This document shows positions 11,640-24,100 of a stretch of DNA of 64,000 nt, one piece after another (positions within the stretch are counted from its first letter, which is position 1; every line of letters starts with the position of its first letter). This DNA comes from Rhizophagus irregularis. Lineage: Eukaryota; Glomeromycota; Glomeromycetes; Glomerales; Glomeraceae. The stretch is from assembly GCF_026210795.1 (NCBI RefSeq), contig NC_089432.1, positions 2,418,001-2,482,000 on the forward strand, read 5' to 3'. Below the pieces are notes generated by a model. It did no database searches. It saw only the letters and a list, made by a program, of their open reading frames with translations, and was not told where the DNA came from. The position numbers and the translations under genes were made by a program.

Positions 11640-14600
11640 TGTATTTTCTTTATATAAAAGTGCCACCTATCCAACTAAAAAGAACTATTAGTTTTGATAT
11701 TAAGAGAGAAATCTGTGAATATAGTATGGTAACAAATCCCAATGTAAATCAAGGTGGTGTTGCTTCATTTTTTAATAAAAAATAGCATAGCAGGCTTTCG
11801 ATTTTATCACACAAGTTTTTTCGATTTTATCACGTGATATACAATTCCGATATGAAACATTGTTTAATTTTTTGAATAATTCGGCATATTAATATATCCT
11901 TAAATTCTATCAATATATATGTCCTATATTAAATTTTAATTATACCAATTTTTATTAAAATCAGATTATTATTGGCTAACTTTTATATGTAACAACTTAT
12001 TAATTTAACGTGATCAATACATTTTTTTGATATAAATGTTTGGTGAATTCAAAATTCTACATAATAATTATAACTCAAACTTTCCAAATTAATAAATAGC
12101 AACTTGATATACTTGTATTCAAAATTTTACTGAATATGGATGTAAAATAAAGAACTTTAATATATATCATCTGTGTAAAATTAAAATCAAACATAATTCT
12201 TATAAAAAAAATGCAAATAATTTAACTTACATATAAACTAGGCGGACGTTTTTATATTCACTTTAAATAATAGACCAAGACCTATCCAACAAATTAAAAA
12301 TTACTTTGGTTGAATCATTGGTTGATGAATAAATGCGTTCAACACATTTATTCCTAATTATGAATTTGATTGTCAACATTTCTATATGTAGTGAATCAAT
12401 TGGAAAGATCTTTGATTCCAAAATTAGAGTGTGATTTAATCTTTTAAAATGTAGAATTATTTGTTTAGCCAATATACACACTGAGAAAATAATACCATAT
12501 TACTAATATTACATCATAAAATTTCTTACCAATAAGTTATTTTTAAGATTTTGTATTTTATTCAAAGGAATGAAAAAGAGTCATTCACTATTCAAAGAAA
12601 ATAAAATAATAGATAGATCAGTTTCTAACAGAGAAAAATTATGTAAATAATTTATTATAAAACCCAAAAAATTTGTTTTTTAAGAAGTTGTTAAATATAC
12701 AAAGAAAAGAGCTTCTTCAAAAGGGTTCTTCCATCATAAATTTCAATAAACATATAGTAGATTAAAAAGCTTAAGTAAAAACAAACCTTTGAATATGTCT
12801 GTTTCCATTGTTGTAAATAGATCTCATATTTCTTTGTTTCTTCAGCTTATTACAATTCGAAAGAAAATGTACTATGCTTATTTTCATTTTATAAGAAGTT
12901 TTCAAGTGTTTATAATTTCTGGATTCCATCTCCAATAGCCAGATTCCTTTGTAATACGTTTAAACATAACCTGAAGAATTGATTTTTTTTATCGTCCTTT
13001 GCTATTAAATTTTTTGTGGCACAATTAAAATAAATTAGTACAATTATCATATGCCGATACATTTGATATCCAGCCAATAAAATACATATCTATGTAACAA
13101 ACAATTACGTCAGTGTTACGACTGTTATGTCATTTAAAATTACTTGAAAACTTGATGATTTACTTAAATTTTATTTGTTATTTAAGTAAAAATCACATTT
13201 GCCAATCGTCATGTGATTATTTGAAAATCGGAAAGCCTGCTATGCTATAAAAAATATCAAAATTAAATATTGATAGAATGACTATTAATAAAATCTGGAA
13301 AAATGGCTTTCTGTTTTATCTACTTCACAAACTTCACATATTTTTTGCCACCGTTCTGTTCGATTTCCAGAACTTGATAAGGCTATGCAAATTTGGACTT
13401 CACAAGCAATAGCTGATGGAGTTCCTTTAACTGATGATATGATATTACAACAAAAAGGCTTAGAGTTTGCTAAAACATTAAATGTTAAAGATCAGTTAAA
13501 ATGTACTAATGGTTGGGTATACAGATTTAAATTGCAAAATGGTCTTCAAAGAATTAATATGTCAGGAGAAGCTAATAGTGCTCCACTCGAGACTCTTCCA
13601 GAAGAACGTTTGCCTGTGTACTCTTTTAGCTAAATATAATGAAGAAGATATTTATAATGCAGATGAAACAGGACTTTTTTTTCGAATGGAACCAAATCAA
13701 ACACTTGGTACAGGTAAAATTTCTGGCCAAAAAAAGGTAAAATTAATATAATTTATATTAATTAAAAATTTGGTTTATTTATTTATATTTTATTTTAATT
13801 TTGTAGGATAAAACCCGAGTTTCTATTCTTTTTTGTGCTAATGCTACAAGTTCTCATAAATTTCGGCCTCTTGTAATTGGAAATCACTTAATCCTAGGTG
13901 TTTTAAAAATTTCAACAAGTCAGCCCTTCCTGTAATTTATCATGCTAATTCAAAGGTGTGGATGAGAGCAGATATTTTTATTGAATGGCTCCATCACCTT
14001 GATAATTATTTTTGCATAATGAATCAAAAAATATTACTCCTTATTGATAATGCAGGGTCTCACTTTAATCCAAAAGTATTTGAAGAAACTAATTCTGACT
14101 TAAGTGAGAGTGATGAAGAAGAAGTTGCAGAATCATCTCATTCAGCTCAAAATAGGAAAAAGGCTAAAAAAAAAGGTAGCAAAAAAGAAACCTGATATTA
14201 AACTTACTAATATTGAGATTGTTTATCTCCCACCAAACACTACAGCCCATTTGCAACCAATGGATGCAGGCATTATCCATAGTTTTAAAGCAAAATACAA
14301 AAGGAAGTTTTATAATCACACAATTCGTCAATTTGATAGGGGAATAAACTGAGAAACGTAAGTTTAATCATTTAAGTTTATAGCATTTATCTGTTTATTT
14401 TACAGTAATTTAATATCTTTTTTTATTTAGAAATTAAATATCAAAGAGGCAATTGATTACATTGCTGAGGCATGGGAGAATGTCACGCAAACAACTATCC
14501 GAAATTGTTAGGTTAAAACAGGAATATCACCATCTTCTGATTGTATTATAGACGATGTTAATATACAAGGTATTGAGTTAAATAAATTAAACGAATTAAA

Positions 14601-14790
14601 TGAAATTAATCTTGATCTTTTACCAGAAGCTGATGATTTACAAGAATATTTTCATATGCTTGACCATGATATTCCAACTGAAGAACATCTTACTTATGAA
14701 CAAATTATTACAAATTATTAATTTGTTGCATGATGAAGGAAATGAAAGCGATAGCGGGGAGATATATCAAATGATAAGAAAGCAATAATA
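11640..14790 (+). pseudogene. Pogo-type transposase pseudogene (CENP-B-like HTH plus DDD domain)
   Basis: The N-terminal psq-type helix-turn-helix is at about 11665-11782 (KRTISFDIKREICEY, ending FFNKK), then interrupted, resuming at 13248 with KYQNLNIDRMTINKIWKNG. The CENP-B-type second HTH runs from about 13380 (MQIWTSQAIADGVPLTDDMI). The catalytic core has DETGLFF (about 13660), LLIDNAGSHF (about 14040) and LQPMDAGIIHSFKAKY (about 14250), the DDD triad of pogo transposases, with an acidic/Lys-rich insert between the second and third Asp. Frame changes at about 13615, 13900 and 14165 and later stops show it is dead. An intron with GT/AG ends lies at about 13737-13806. Confidence 0.8.
11783..13247. 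mobile_element. Nested 1.46 kb inverted-repeat element inside the pogo transposase
   Basis: Ends TAGCATAGCAGGCTTTC and GAAAGCCTGCTATGCTA are inverted repeats. The flanks TAAAAAA at 11776-11782 and 13248-13254 form a target duplication of at least 7 bp. Host transposase codons continue across it (FFNKK / YQN). No transposase domain is visible inside; the only open frame (12263-12481, minus) is not convincing. Superfamily uncertain: hAT- or Mutator-derived are both possible. Confidence 0.8.
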
Positions 14791-15390
14791 GTAACAGAAA
14801 AAAAGGAGTTGGAGCATTAAAGCATTAAAAACATTTATTAATTATTTTGAGCAACAAAATGATCCAGAATTTAATATTGATGAACTGCATGTTTTTAGAA
14901 AATACTTGCGAATTATCAAAGTTAGAGAGTTTATTTAATTCAAAGCATCAAACTACACTTGATATCCTTTTTAAAAGATGAAATTAATAGTTATAATACC
15001 ATTAAAATTAACATTATAATATAGTAATAATTATAGGTAATATAGTAATATAATTTTATATCAGTAATAAAGGGGTGCATTCTTATATGATTTTACGTGT
15101 TTTTTGTGTATGTGTTTGTGTACTGTAAATCAAAATTGTATAAGTTTGAAATCGGAAGGGTGGGTAATGGGAAATCAAGATTTTTTTAAAATGTGTTAAT
15201 TCTGCTTTTATTTACTTAAACTTTTCATTAAAAAATTCATATATAATAAAAAAAATTTCACATATAATCACACTAATTCAAAATTTTATGTAAATGTGAC
15301 TATAAAGTAAAGCTTCACTAAAAGCACTCTCCTTTATAGTCACATCATTTGGTGGTCCAAAGGGGTGTGATTGTAGAGGGGGACACTGTA

Positions 15391-16855
15391 TCACAATTTT
15401 ACTAATAAATTCAATGTATTTTAATTATTTGAATAATTATGACAGATTGAGCAGAAAAATATGAGATAACAAATAATAAATGATTAATAATTAATCGGAT
15501 AATTTAATAGTTACTAATTAATTGACAAACAATTTTAACCTGCCACGATTCACATTTTATTAATTTTAGCGTATTAATTTTTCGATTTGCTGCATCTTAA
15601 TAAAATTTCTGTATTTTTATTTGTTTATTTTTTTTTAACACTGCTTATAATTTTTGTAATTGAATATTTATATGAATAAGTATGTAATAAATATATTTCG
15701 GTTACTTATAGTGAACTAATAAATTTTTATTTATTATTTAGAAGAAAATACTCAAATTTTTATTATTATTAAAAGAACGTTTCAATTATATGATTAAAAT
15801 ATTACTTTATTAGCAGCAAGTGTGAACATTTCAATATATTTTGAATTTCTTTTGGCGAAAAGAATTTTCATTTGCTGTTGTTAGCTACTAGTTGTTATTT
15901 CCAAAAATGATGACCTTTAGAAATTGTAGTGAAAGATGCAAGCTTTGATGACTCAAGTAAAGTTTCTTCAATATTTTCAGAAAATCATCATTCAGTTCAT
16001 TATCACACATGTTAAATAGCTACTTTATAAAATAAGATGTAATATAAAACAAAGGTTTATTCTATTAAACAAAACAATTTTTTTTTTACAAGGTCAAACC
16101 AACTAAATATATTAAAAAAAAACTTATTAAAGTAATAATTATTTATTTCGATTAACCTAGAATTGAATAAGGTTTAGCTTTAAAATATAGGGATGACTTT
16201 TACAATATTATTTCAGTATATTAGTATTATATTTACGGAATTTTTTTTAGGAAACAATTCATAGCCAATAGAAGCGTGTTGATTTGTCTACTTATTTTGT
16301 CAATGAATAAGTACTGATTGATTTAATTTAAGATAAACAATAAAAGACTTATTGCTGAAACCGATATGATGAAAGCGGTACTGTATATAATTCAGTGATG
16401 AACGATAAATATAAAAATCTTAAAAATTTTAAAGTATAAATTTTATTTTACGTAGTTTTTAGTAATGTCTCAAATATAAATTACTTTTTAAAAAAAATTT
16501 CAATTTGTGATAACCTTTTTATTTTACGGGTATGCGCATATTTTATTTTGCAGAGATAGCAATTTGCATAAAAGACAAATAAGTTTCCTTAAGGAGATCG
16601 TGCTACATAGTATAGAATATTTGTATGACAATATTGAAATTACAAAATTTATTTCTATTTTACATTGAGAATATATTACTATATTTCAATGATGTATATG
16701 ATGCAAACAGTTGATATAACTCAAATTTGTAAACATAAAAATATACTGATTAAACTTGCAAATCTTTTATTTAATGCCGTTCCAACTTAAAGTACCCACC
16801 TCTCTATTTTTTTTAAAAATCTAAATTTTGATAAACATATAATGACACATGTTTA
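15391..16855. other. AT-rich interval without recognisable gene
   Basis: No open frame with domain-like content, no tRNA-like or repeat structure seen. Confidence 0.5.
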
Positions 16856-16952
16856 CTCTATAAAAAATTTTATCACGTGTCTGAGTTTCTTCGAAATAAA
16901 AACTAGAAAAATGATCATTTATCGGAGTTTTTTCCAGAATTTTTTTATAGGG
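16856..16952. mobile_element. CACTA-type MITE, copy 1 (97 bp)
   Basis: Begins CTCTATAAAAAATTTTATCA and ends CCAGAATTTTTTTATAGGG; flanked by TTA on both sides (3 bp target duplication, the CACTA size). Shares its core (GTGTCTGAGTTTCTTCG, AAAAATGATCATT) with copy 2. Confidence 0.75.
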
Positions 16953-17364
16953 TTAAACCCCCCTTCAAACTATTCAGAAAATCTAGACGTTAAACAAACA
17001 ATCAATATGTGCTCTGGTAATTTTCCTTCTAACGCTTTAGTTATTTTAATAGAAAATAGTTAATTACATGACTTAATTTAAAAAAAGGTTTAATTTTAAA
17101 TGGACATTCCAAAATCACTAATTCCAAATTTATGAAACATTTATTTGAACACAGATGTGTATTCTATTTTAATAGATACAGTGTTTTACATAAGATTATG
17201 TATCATGACAGAATAAAATTTTTTTTTTTGTAGAAAACTAAAAATTACGACATATTAAAAAAGAACACACACGTAATATTTTAAACAAGGCGAAAGAATA
17301 TTTTCTTTGCTTTAAAATTCCATTAATTAATGTTCACAAAATTTAATTATAAAGTTATTACCAA

Positions 17365-17463
17365 CCCTGTAAGAAAAATGATCACATGTCTGAGTTTCTC
17401 CGGAATAAAAACCAGAAAAATGATCATTATCCAGGAGTTTTTTCCATAAATTTTTTTATAGGG
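17365..17463. mobile_element. CACTA-type MITE, copy 2 (99 bp)
   Basis: Begins CCCTGTAAGAAAAATGATCA and ends CCATAAATTTTTTTATAGGG; flanked by CAA on both sides. Termini match the two larger CACTA-like elements in the window. Confidence 0.75.
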
Positions 17464-17480
17464 CAAAAAATAATCTAGGA

Positions 17481-18377
17481 TAGTGCTTCGATCCCGTCAT
17501 CAGGGTTACACAAAAAAGGATCCGGATTTTATCCGGATCAATCCAGATTCTTATCCGGGTCAAATAATCCGGATAGAAACCGGAATCCGGATTGGATTTA
17601 CAACTGATCGGCAATAATTCTGGCCAGAATTCATAACGCCGGCCAGAATTACAAATTTGTGTAACATTAAAATTCTTCGTGGCACTATGCTTAGCCAATA
17701 AAAAATGTTTTACCCGGTGGCTAAACTATTTTTCCGGTATCACGTGATATTAATTTCGGCCAGAATTACATATTTGGCCAAATTATCTAAGACCGCGAAA
17801 TTTTCATAGTTCCAATTTTATTCAATACTTTTTTTAACCAATTACATATTATTCAGCATTTTTCAGACTATTGTTTAACATTTATTTGTAAATTAACTAT
17901 TAAACTATGAAATTTTGGATAAACAAAATGTTTTGTATACAGCTGAAGATTACTATAGATAGATGTTTTGAGTTAGTAAGGCAATTTTTAAATGTTAAAA
18001 TGAGATTTGTTTCTTCTTTCAAAAATTAAAGAATCATTTGAATCAAATTATATAACACTAAGGTTTTAATTTTTAAAAAAAAGTTGTCTCAAATTTTATA
18101 ATATCCCAATTTTTTTCATTTAAAGTCAGTTGACCAAACATGTCATTCAAGTGTTTTCAGTGTTTTCACTTTTCAATATTTAAAGTTTTGTCTATAGTCG
18201 TACTTTAATGAAAAAAAACATATACTTATTTCTTGTAAATCTTAAAATTACAGTGCTATGAAAAAAAAAAATATAAATATTCATTTCATCTGGATTACAA
18301 TCCGGATGAAAACCGCAAAATCCGGATATCCGAAAAAAAAAATATCCGGATCGATCCGGATACGGATCGAAGCACTA
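17481..18377. mobile_element. hAT-like non-autonomous element (897 bp)
   Basis: Inverted ends TAGTGCTTCGATCC and GGATCGAAGCACTA, flanked by an exact 8 bp duplication ATCTAGGA (17473-17480 and 18378-18385). Both ends are packed with ATCCGGAT-type subterminal repeats, likely transposase-binding sites. No coding region is visible; an open frame at 17456-17698 on the minus strand only overlaps the repeats. Confidence 0.9.
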
Positions 18378-18385
18378 ATCTAGGA

Positions 18386-20180
18386 ATTTTATAATCGTTG
18401 GTATTTGCCCATTTTACTGCCAGGTAAAGCTTGCCACATACCACACTATTTTTAAATTTTCGTCAGCAGTTTCACGCTTATTCAATAGAGCAGTTTAAGT
18501 TATTAATCCTATAAATGGTTTGCAAATAAAGACGATCATGATGGTCAAGAGGTACAATTTACTTAAAATCGTTATGATTAATTCTTATAACGGTTAAAAA
18601 TTTTGCTGCTTTTTAGTGTATAATTAAAGTGATTTAACTTACTTTAGTATTAATATCGATATTGAAAGTGTCAGTATAACCGATATCGTATCACGGTAAA
18701 ATGTTAATCAATAAAGCTGTTCCAACTGGAATTAGTTACTTTTTCAGGTTTATTTATACATAAGAAATTTATGTTTGTAAGCATATCTTATAACACATTA
18801 TATGATTATAAAATTTCAATTATTTCATGCATTTAATCCTAAAAATTATTTAGTTTGAGATTGTAATAGTATTTATCGTTCAAAATGTCGGGAATCAGCA
18901 AAAAAGTTACTAGATTTGGAAAGGTTACTTAGCTTCTAGATCAATAAAGATTAGCGTTAGTTTATTTAAAAAAGTAATTCACATGTCGTTAAGGAGTTAA
19001 AAAAAAAATGAGCAACAAATGGTATTACAAAATCGATAAAAAAGGTTGATTGATCCGGTAAAAAGAGTACCCATAGTCAATCAGTCAATCAGTCATACTG
19101 TCATACATCATGAAGCCATCACGTGTCATTGATTTTTTTATATATCGAAGAAATGGGACAAGACTAAGCAACATTTAGATAAACTTGGCTACGTGACAAG
19201 ATTACGCATAAAAAATTATTTAAATACTAAACGGTAAGGGCTGACATTAGACTTACTTTGGTAGCAAGCGAACAATTTAGAACGGGGCTTGTAATGTAGT
19301 TTTTACAAAAATAATAGAAAATATTTCGTTCATTGGTTTTCTGACTCGATGAAACTTTCACAAGTTCGGAAAAGATATGCTTAACAGCTTACCAACGAAA
19401 TAAAAATATGATCAATCCGAAATTGAAATCCAATTTTATTATTGAAAATAAAAAATATAAAGGATTTTTGTTTATATTTTAAATGAAAATGGGATGATGT
19501 ACACATTGGAGAAGTCAGAACTCAGAAGTCTATTCAGGATTAAGGAATTTCTGATGGCCTACAAGCAAAATTTCCAGATGAATATTTTTGATAAGGAAGG
19601 CATTATAATTTTTAAATTAAGCATCAAATTTCAAGGTTTCACTAACAAACGTAGTCTTTCAATTTCTAAGAACAATAGGGACGGTATGTAAAGATATCCC
19701 TTGATCAGCATAGGATACAGATACAAGTCTGGACCAAGGTATGAGGGAAGAAATTAACAAAATTAATAATACTGGGAAATGAGAATTGTTCAGCGTCTTT
19801 GAACATGGACACAAAGGAAACAAGTTTTGAAGATGCTTTTGCGAGTTCAAAGAATTTAGAAAAAGAAGAATACAGATAGGACCTTCCAGATTAAACTTTC
19901 AAATCAGTAAATATTAGTTTAGTGATATTAGAATTAGGATATTGCAGAAAATTTAGAAAATTAGAAAAATACTGTAAAAATTCAAAATGCATACTTTAGA
20001 AAATATTTTGATATTCACATAGGAGTCTGCTTTTGATAGACTAAATGATATTTGTTTATATTTGTATATTTTACACCTGATCCTAGTACACCAATAGATT
20101 ATGCAAAGATTTAATATTTATATATTTAATTATTTGTTGTAATAGTATTAAATTCATTTCATTTCTTATAAATATACTTC
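18386..20180. other. Interval without supported gene
   Basis: Short frames at 19494-19691 (plus) and 19659-19850 (minus) overlap each other and show no recognisable domain; the patch 19490-19880 is less AT-rich and may be a gene relic, but nothing can be named. Confidence 0.35.
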
Positions 20181-20186
20181 ATATTT

Positions 20187-20232
20187 TTGTTGGAAAAGTG
20201 AGCCAGATAATCGTCCGGTTATAATAAGTAGT
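20187..20232 (+). pseudogene. Fragment of a kinase exon (subdomain XI)
   Basis: After an AT-rich, acceptor-like stretch the frame reads CWKSEPDNRPVI, matching CWNIEPDNRPTI at the start of exon 5 in K4. No other kinase exon is present nearby. It is a relic of another family member just upstream of K2. Confidence 0.6.
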
Positions 20233-20608
20233 TATTAAATAGAATGCTAATTTTACAATAATATAATTGTAAAAGAATCAATTATCAAAACAACAAAATT
20301 TTTAGAATATCGTTGAAATTATTAATCAGAGAATAATTTTTTTAAACGTGTTAAATAAAAAAATACTAATCTCATTCTTAGATTTTAGACAATATTGTAA
20401 TCTGATATAACTATAAGATCTATTACACTCTAGTTAGTAATTAAGAATCAGTAAACAAAATTTTGTTTTTGAAATATAAACTTTGATTTTATAAATTTTT
20501 AAAGTATTTGTTGATAAAACGTTAAAATAAAGTTATAATGATAAACATTTCGATCATCAAAGTTTGATGATCTAACTTAAAAAAAGTAAATAATCGACAG
20601 TTACCTTT

Positions 20609-20992
20609 TATGGAAAGCCGTCCTTGACAAAAGGTTGATGTCCAGACATCATGAAATATAATGTTTAGACATCATGATGGTATGTCTAGACATCATGTTT
20701 GATATATGTAGGATGATGTTTATACATTATTTAACATGATGTAAAAGACATCAACCGACATGATGTCTAGACATCATGCTGATCAAATTACCAAATATAG
20801 TATATTATAAGTTACACAAAATAAAATTTACTATATTTGGTAACATGATGTCTAAGACATCATGTCGGTTAATGCTTGAGCATCATGTTGAATGATGTAC
20901 AAACATTATTCTACATATATCAAACATGATGTCTAGACATTATCCAACATGATGTCTGGATATCAACCTTTTGTCAAGGACGGCTTTCCATA
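20609..20992. repeat. 384 bp near-perfect foldback made of ATGATGTC palindromes
   Basis: The left arm begins TATGGAAAGCCGTCCTTGAC and the right arm ends GTCAAGGACGGCTTTCCATA; the arms pair along about 185 bp to a short loop near 20800 (ACCAAATATAGTA / TACTATATTTGGT). The palindrome CATGATGTCTAGACATCATG and variants recur through both arms. It is flanked by ACCTTT (20603-20608, 20993-20998), suggesting insertion as a mobile foldback. It sits 120 bp before the K2 start. Confidence 0.85.
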
Positions 20993-21112
20993 ACCTTTGG
21001 CGTTCTGTGATACCATTTTATTTATAAATAATCAAAAAAATTTTCTTCATTTTTTCCATTTTTGAAAAGAATAAATTTAAATTCCGCAGCAATAATTTTT
21101 CTATACTCAACA

Positions 21113-24100
21113 ATGTCTAATAGCGCTGAACTTATTAGTAATTCAAATGATTAGAATGAATGGATTGAAGAAGCAATTTCTAAAAAACATATTAAATATT
21201 ATGAATATGAACAATTTTATAATATTCAGAAAATTGGTTCCGGTGGCTTTGGAAAGGTTTATCATGCGAATTGGAAGAATTCTCATAAGCGTTGTGCAAT
21301 AAAATCATTTTTTAATATCAATGATGCTACAATCAAAGCAATAGTTCGTGAGGTAATTATGATGTCAAACATTTTTTCGTTATTATTATAAATATTTAAG
21401 TTAATAATTTATTTATCACCTAGATTCAACTTCAACGCGAAGTTGATTTTCATGATAATGTTATTCGTTTTTATGGGGTTACAGCTTCTATTAAGGGTAT
21501 GATAAGTTCTAATATTTATAATATTATACAATAATTAATTAATTAATTTATAAAAATTTTTTTTTTAAGACAATCAAAAAAAAGAATATTCATTAGTGAT
21601 AGAATATGCATGCAGAAAATGGTACCCTCCGAAAATATTTAAAAGAAAATTTTGAAAATCTCACTTGGAACAATAAATTTAATCTTGCATCCCAACTGGC
21701 TTATGCAGTATCATGTTTACACGGTGAAGGGATCATGCACCGCGATTTAGTAAATATATTACAATTTAATTAGTTATTTTATTTTATTGATGTTTTGTCT
21801 TAATGCTGGTTCAATATTGATAGCACTCCAATAACGTGTTAGTCCATCAGAATATTATTAAGCTAGCAGATTTTGGTTTATTAAAAAGAATTGAGGAAAC
21901 ATCCAACTCTCAATCGAGAACATTTGGATTAATTCCTTATACTGATTCAAAAAGCTTTAATGGAAGTGCATATTTATTAAACAAAAAAAGTGATGTTTAC
22001 GGCGTAGGTGTATTACTATGGGAAATATCCAGTTGTCAGCCTCCTTTTCATGGTAAACGATGTGATGCTGGTTTAGCCTTGAATATTTTACAAGGCCTTA
22101 GAGAGACACCCATTCATAATACACCAGAAGAATATATAAGTATTTATACTGGTAAATACAATTTAAACTATCATAACTTATAAATAATGTCAGTTTTAAT
22201 TAATTAAAAGCATTCTTTTTTTGTAGCTTGTTGGAATGTTAAACCTGATAATCGTCCAACTATCGATCAAGTGGTTAATAAATTAGATAAATTAAAGGCA
22301 AAACAAAATATAATTATAAAAGATTTTCACTTATATAATAATGACAATGATATACAATCATCATATAACTACCAGTCTAATTCAGATGTAATTTCTGAAA
22401 ATATTGATTCATCACATGGAAATTTATCTCAAATTATTCAAAACTTCAATATAATGAATACAAAAGAAATAGAATCTTCAATGTCATCAGGTAACCTATT
22501 TGAGAATAGCTTTGATACTATAGTTAATGATATAATTAATTATCTTGTTGGTGATAGTATTGAAGTAGGAAAACAAAAAGTCCTAAATTATCTTAATAAC
22601 CATAATATAACTTTACAGGACTTTAATAATTTATTATTAAATAATCAAAATAACTCAAATTCTATTTACTTACTTGGAAAATTTAATGACTTAGGAATTG
22701 GAATCTGTGCTGATAGTCAAAAAGCATTTGAGTTTTATCAAAAAGCAACAGATTTAGGAAATGCATTTGGAATAAATGAGTTAGGATATTGTTATGAAAA
22801 AGGAATTGGAACTAATATTGATAAGAAAAAAGCATTTGAATTATATCAAAAAGCAGCAGATTTAGAAAATTCATTTGGTTTATATAATTTAGGAGTTTGT
22901 TATGAAAAAGGAATTGGAACTAATATTGATAAAAAAAAGCATTTGAATTATATCAAAAGGCTGCAAATTTGGGAAATTCATATGGAATAAATAGTTTAGG
23001 ACATTGTTATCAATATGGAATTGGAACTGATATTGATAAGAAAAAAGCATTTGAACTATATGAAAAGGCTGTAGTGGATTCAGAAAATTCATTTGGAATG
23101 ATTGATTTAGGTTATTGTTATGAAAATGGAATTGGAACTGATACCAATAATAAAAAGGCATTTGAATTATATCAAAAGGCAGTAGAATTAGGAGACACAT
23201 CCGTAATAACCAACTTAGGATATTGTTATGAAAAAGGAATTGGAACTGATATTGATAATAAAAAAGCATTTGAATTATATCAAAAAGCAGCAGATTTAGA
23301 AAATTCATCTGGGATGTATAATTTAGGAGATTGTTATGAAAAAGGAATTGGAACTGATATTGATAATAAAAAAGAATTTGAATTATATCAAAAAGCAGCA
23401 GATTTAGAAAATTCATCTGGGATGTATAATTTAGGAGATTGTTATGAAAAAGGAATTGGAACTGATATTGATAAGAAAAAAGCATTTGAATTATATCAAA
23501 ATGCTGCAGATTTAGGAAATTCATATGGAATAAATAGTCTAGGATTTTGTTATGAAAAAGGAATTGGAACTGATATTGATAATAAAAAAGCATTTGAATT
23601 GTATCAAAAGGCTGCAGATTTAGGAAATGCATCTGGAATGAATAATTTAGGAGGTTATTATGAAAATGGAATTGGAACTGATACTGACAAGAAAAAAGCA
23701 TTTGATTTATATCAAAAGGCAGCAGAATTAGGAAATTCATTTGGAATGCATAATTTAGGAGATTGTTATGAAAAAGGAATTGGAACTGATATTGATAAGA
23801 AAAAAGCATTTGAATTATATCAAAAGGCTGCAGATTTGGAAATTTATATGGAATAAATAATTTAGGAAATTGTTATCAATATGGAATTGGAACTGATATT
23901 AATGAGAAAAAAGCATTTGATTTATATCAAAATGCAGCAGATTTAGAAGATGCATTTGGAATGAATAATTTAGGATATTGTTATGAAAATGGGATTGGAA
24001 CTGATATTGATATGAAAAAAGCATTAGAATTATATCAGAAAGCGGCAGATTTAGAAAATTTATCTGGAATGTATAATTTAGAAGATAATTATGAAAAAGA

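Larger units (their letters stand above)
11310..15388 (+). mobile_element. Pogo/Fot-like Tc1-mariner element, 4.1 kb with a nested insertion
   Basis: Inverted ends CAGTTGTCCCCTCTATAGTC (left) and, reversed, CAGTGTCCCCCTCTACAATC (right) are each bounded by TA (11308-11309 and 15389-15390), the expected target duplication. Inside is one degraded transposase gene on the plus strand. Removing the nested 1.46 kb insertion leaves about 2.6 kb, a usual size for this group. Confidence 0.85.

Noticed and set aside
19494-19850. Possible small genes on both strands
   Set aside because: The two frames overlap on opposite strands and neither has recognisable motifs or splice structure.
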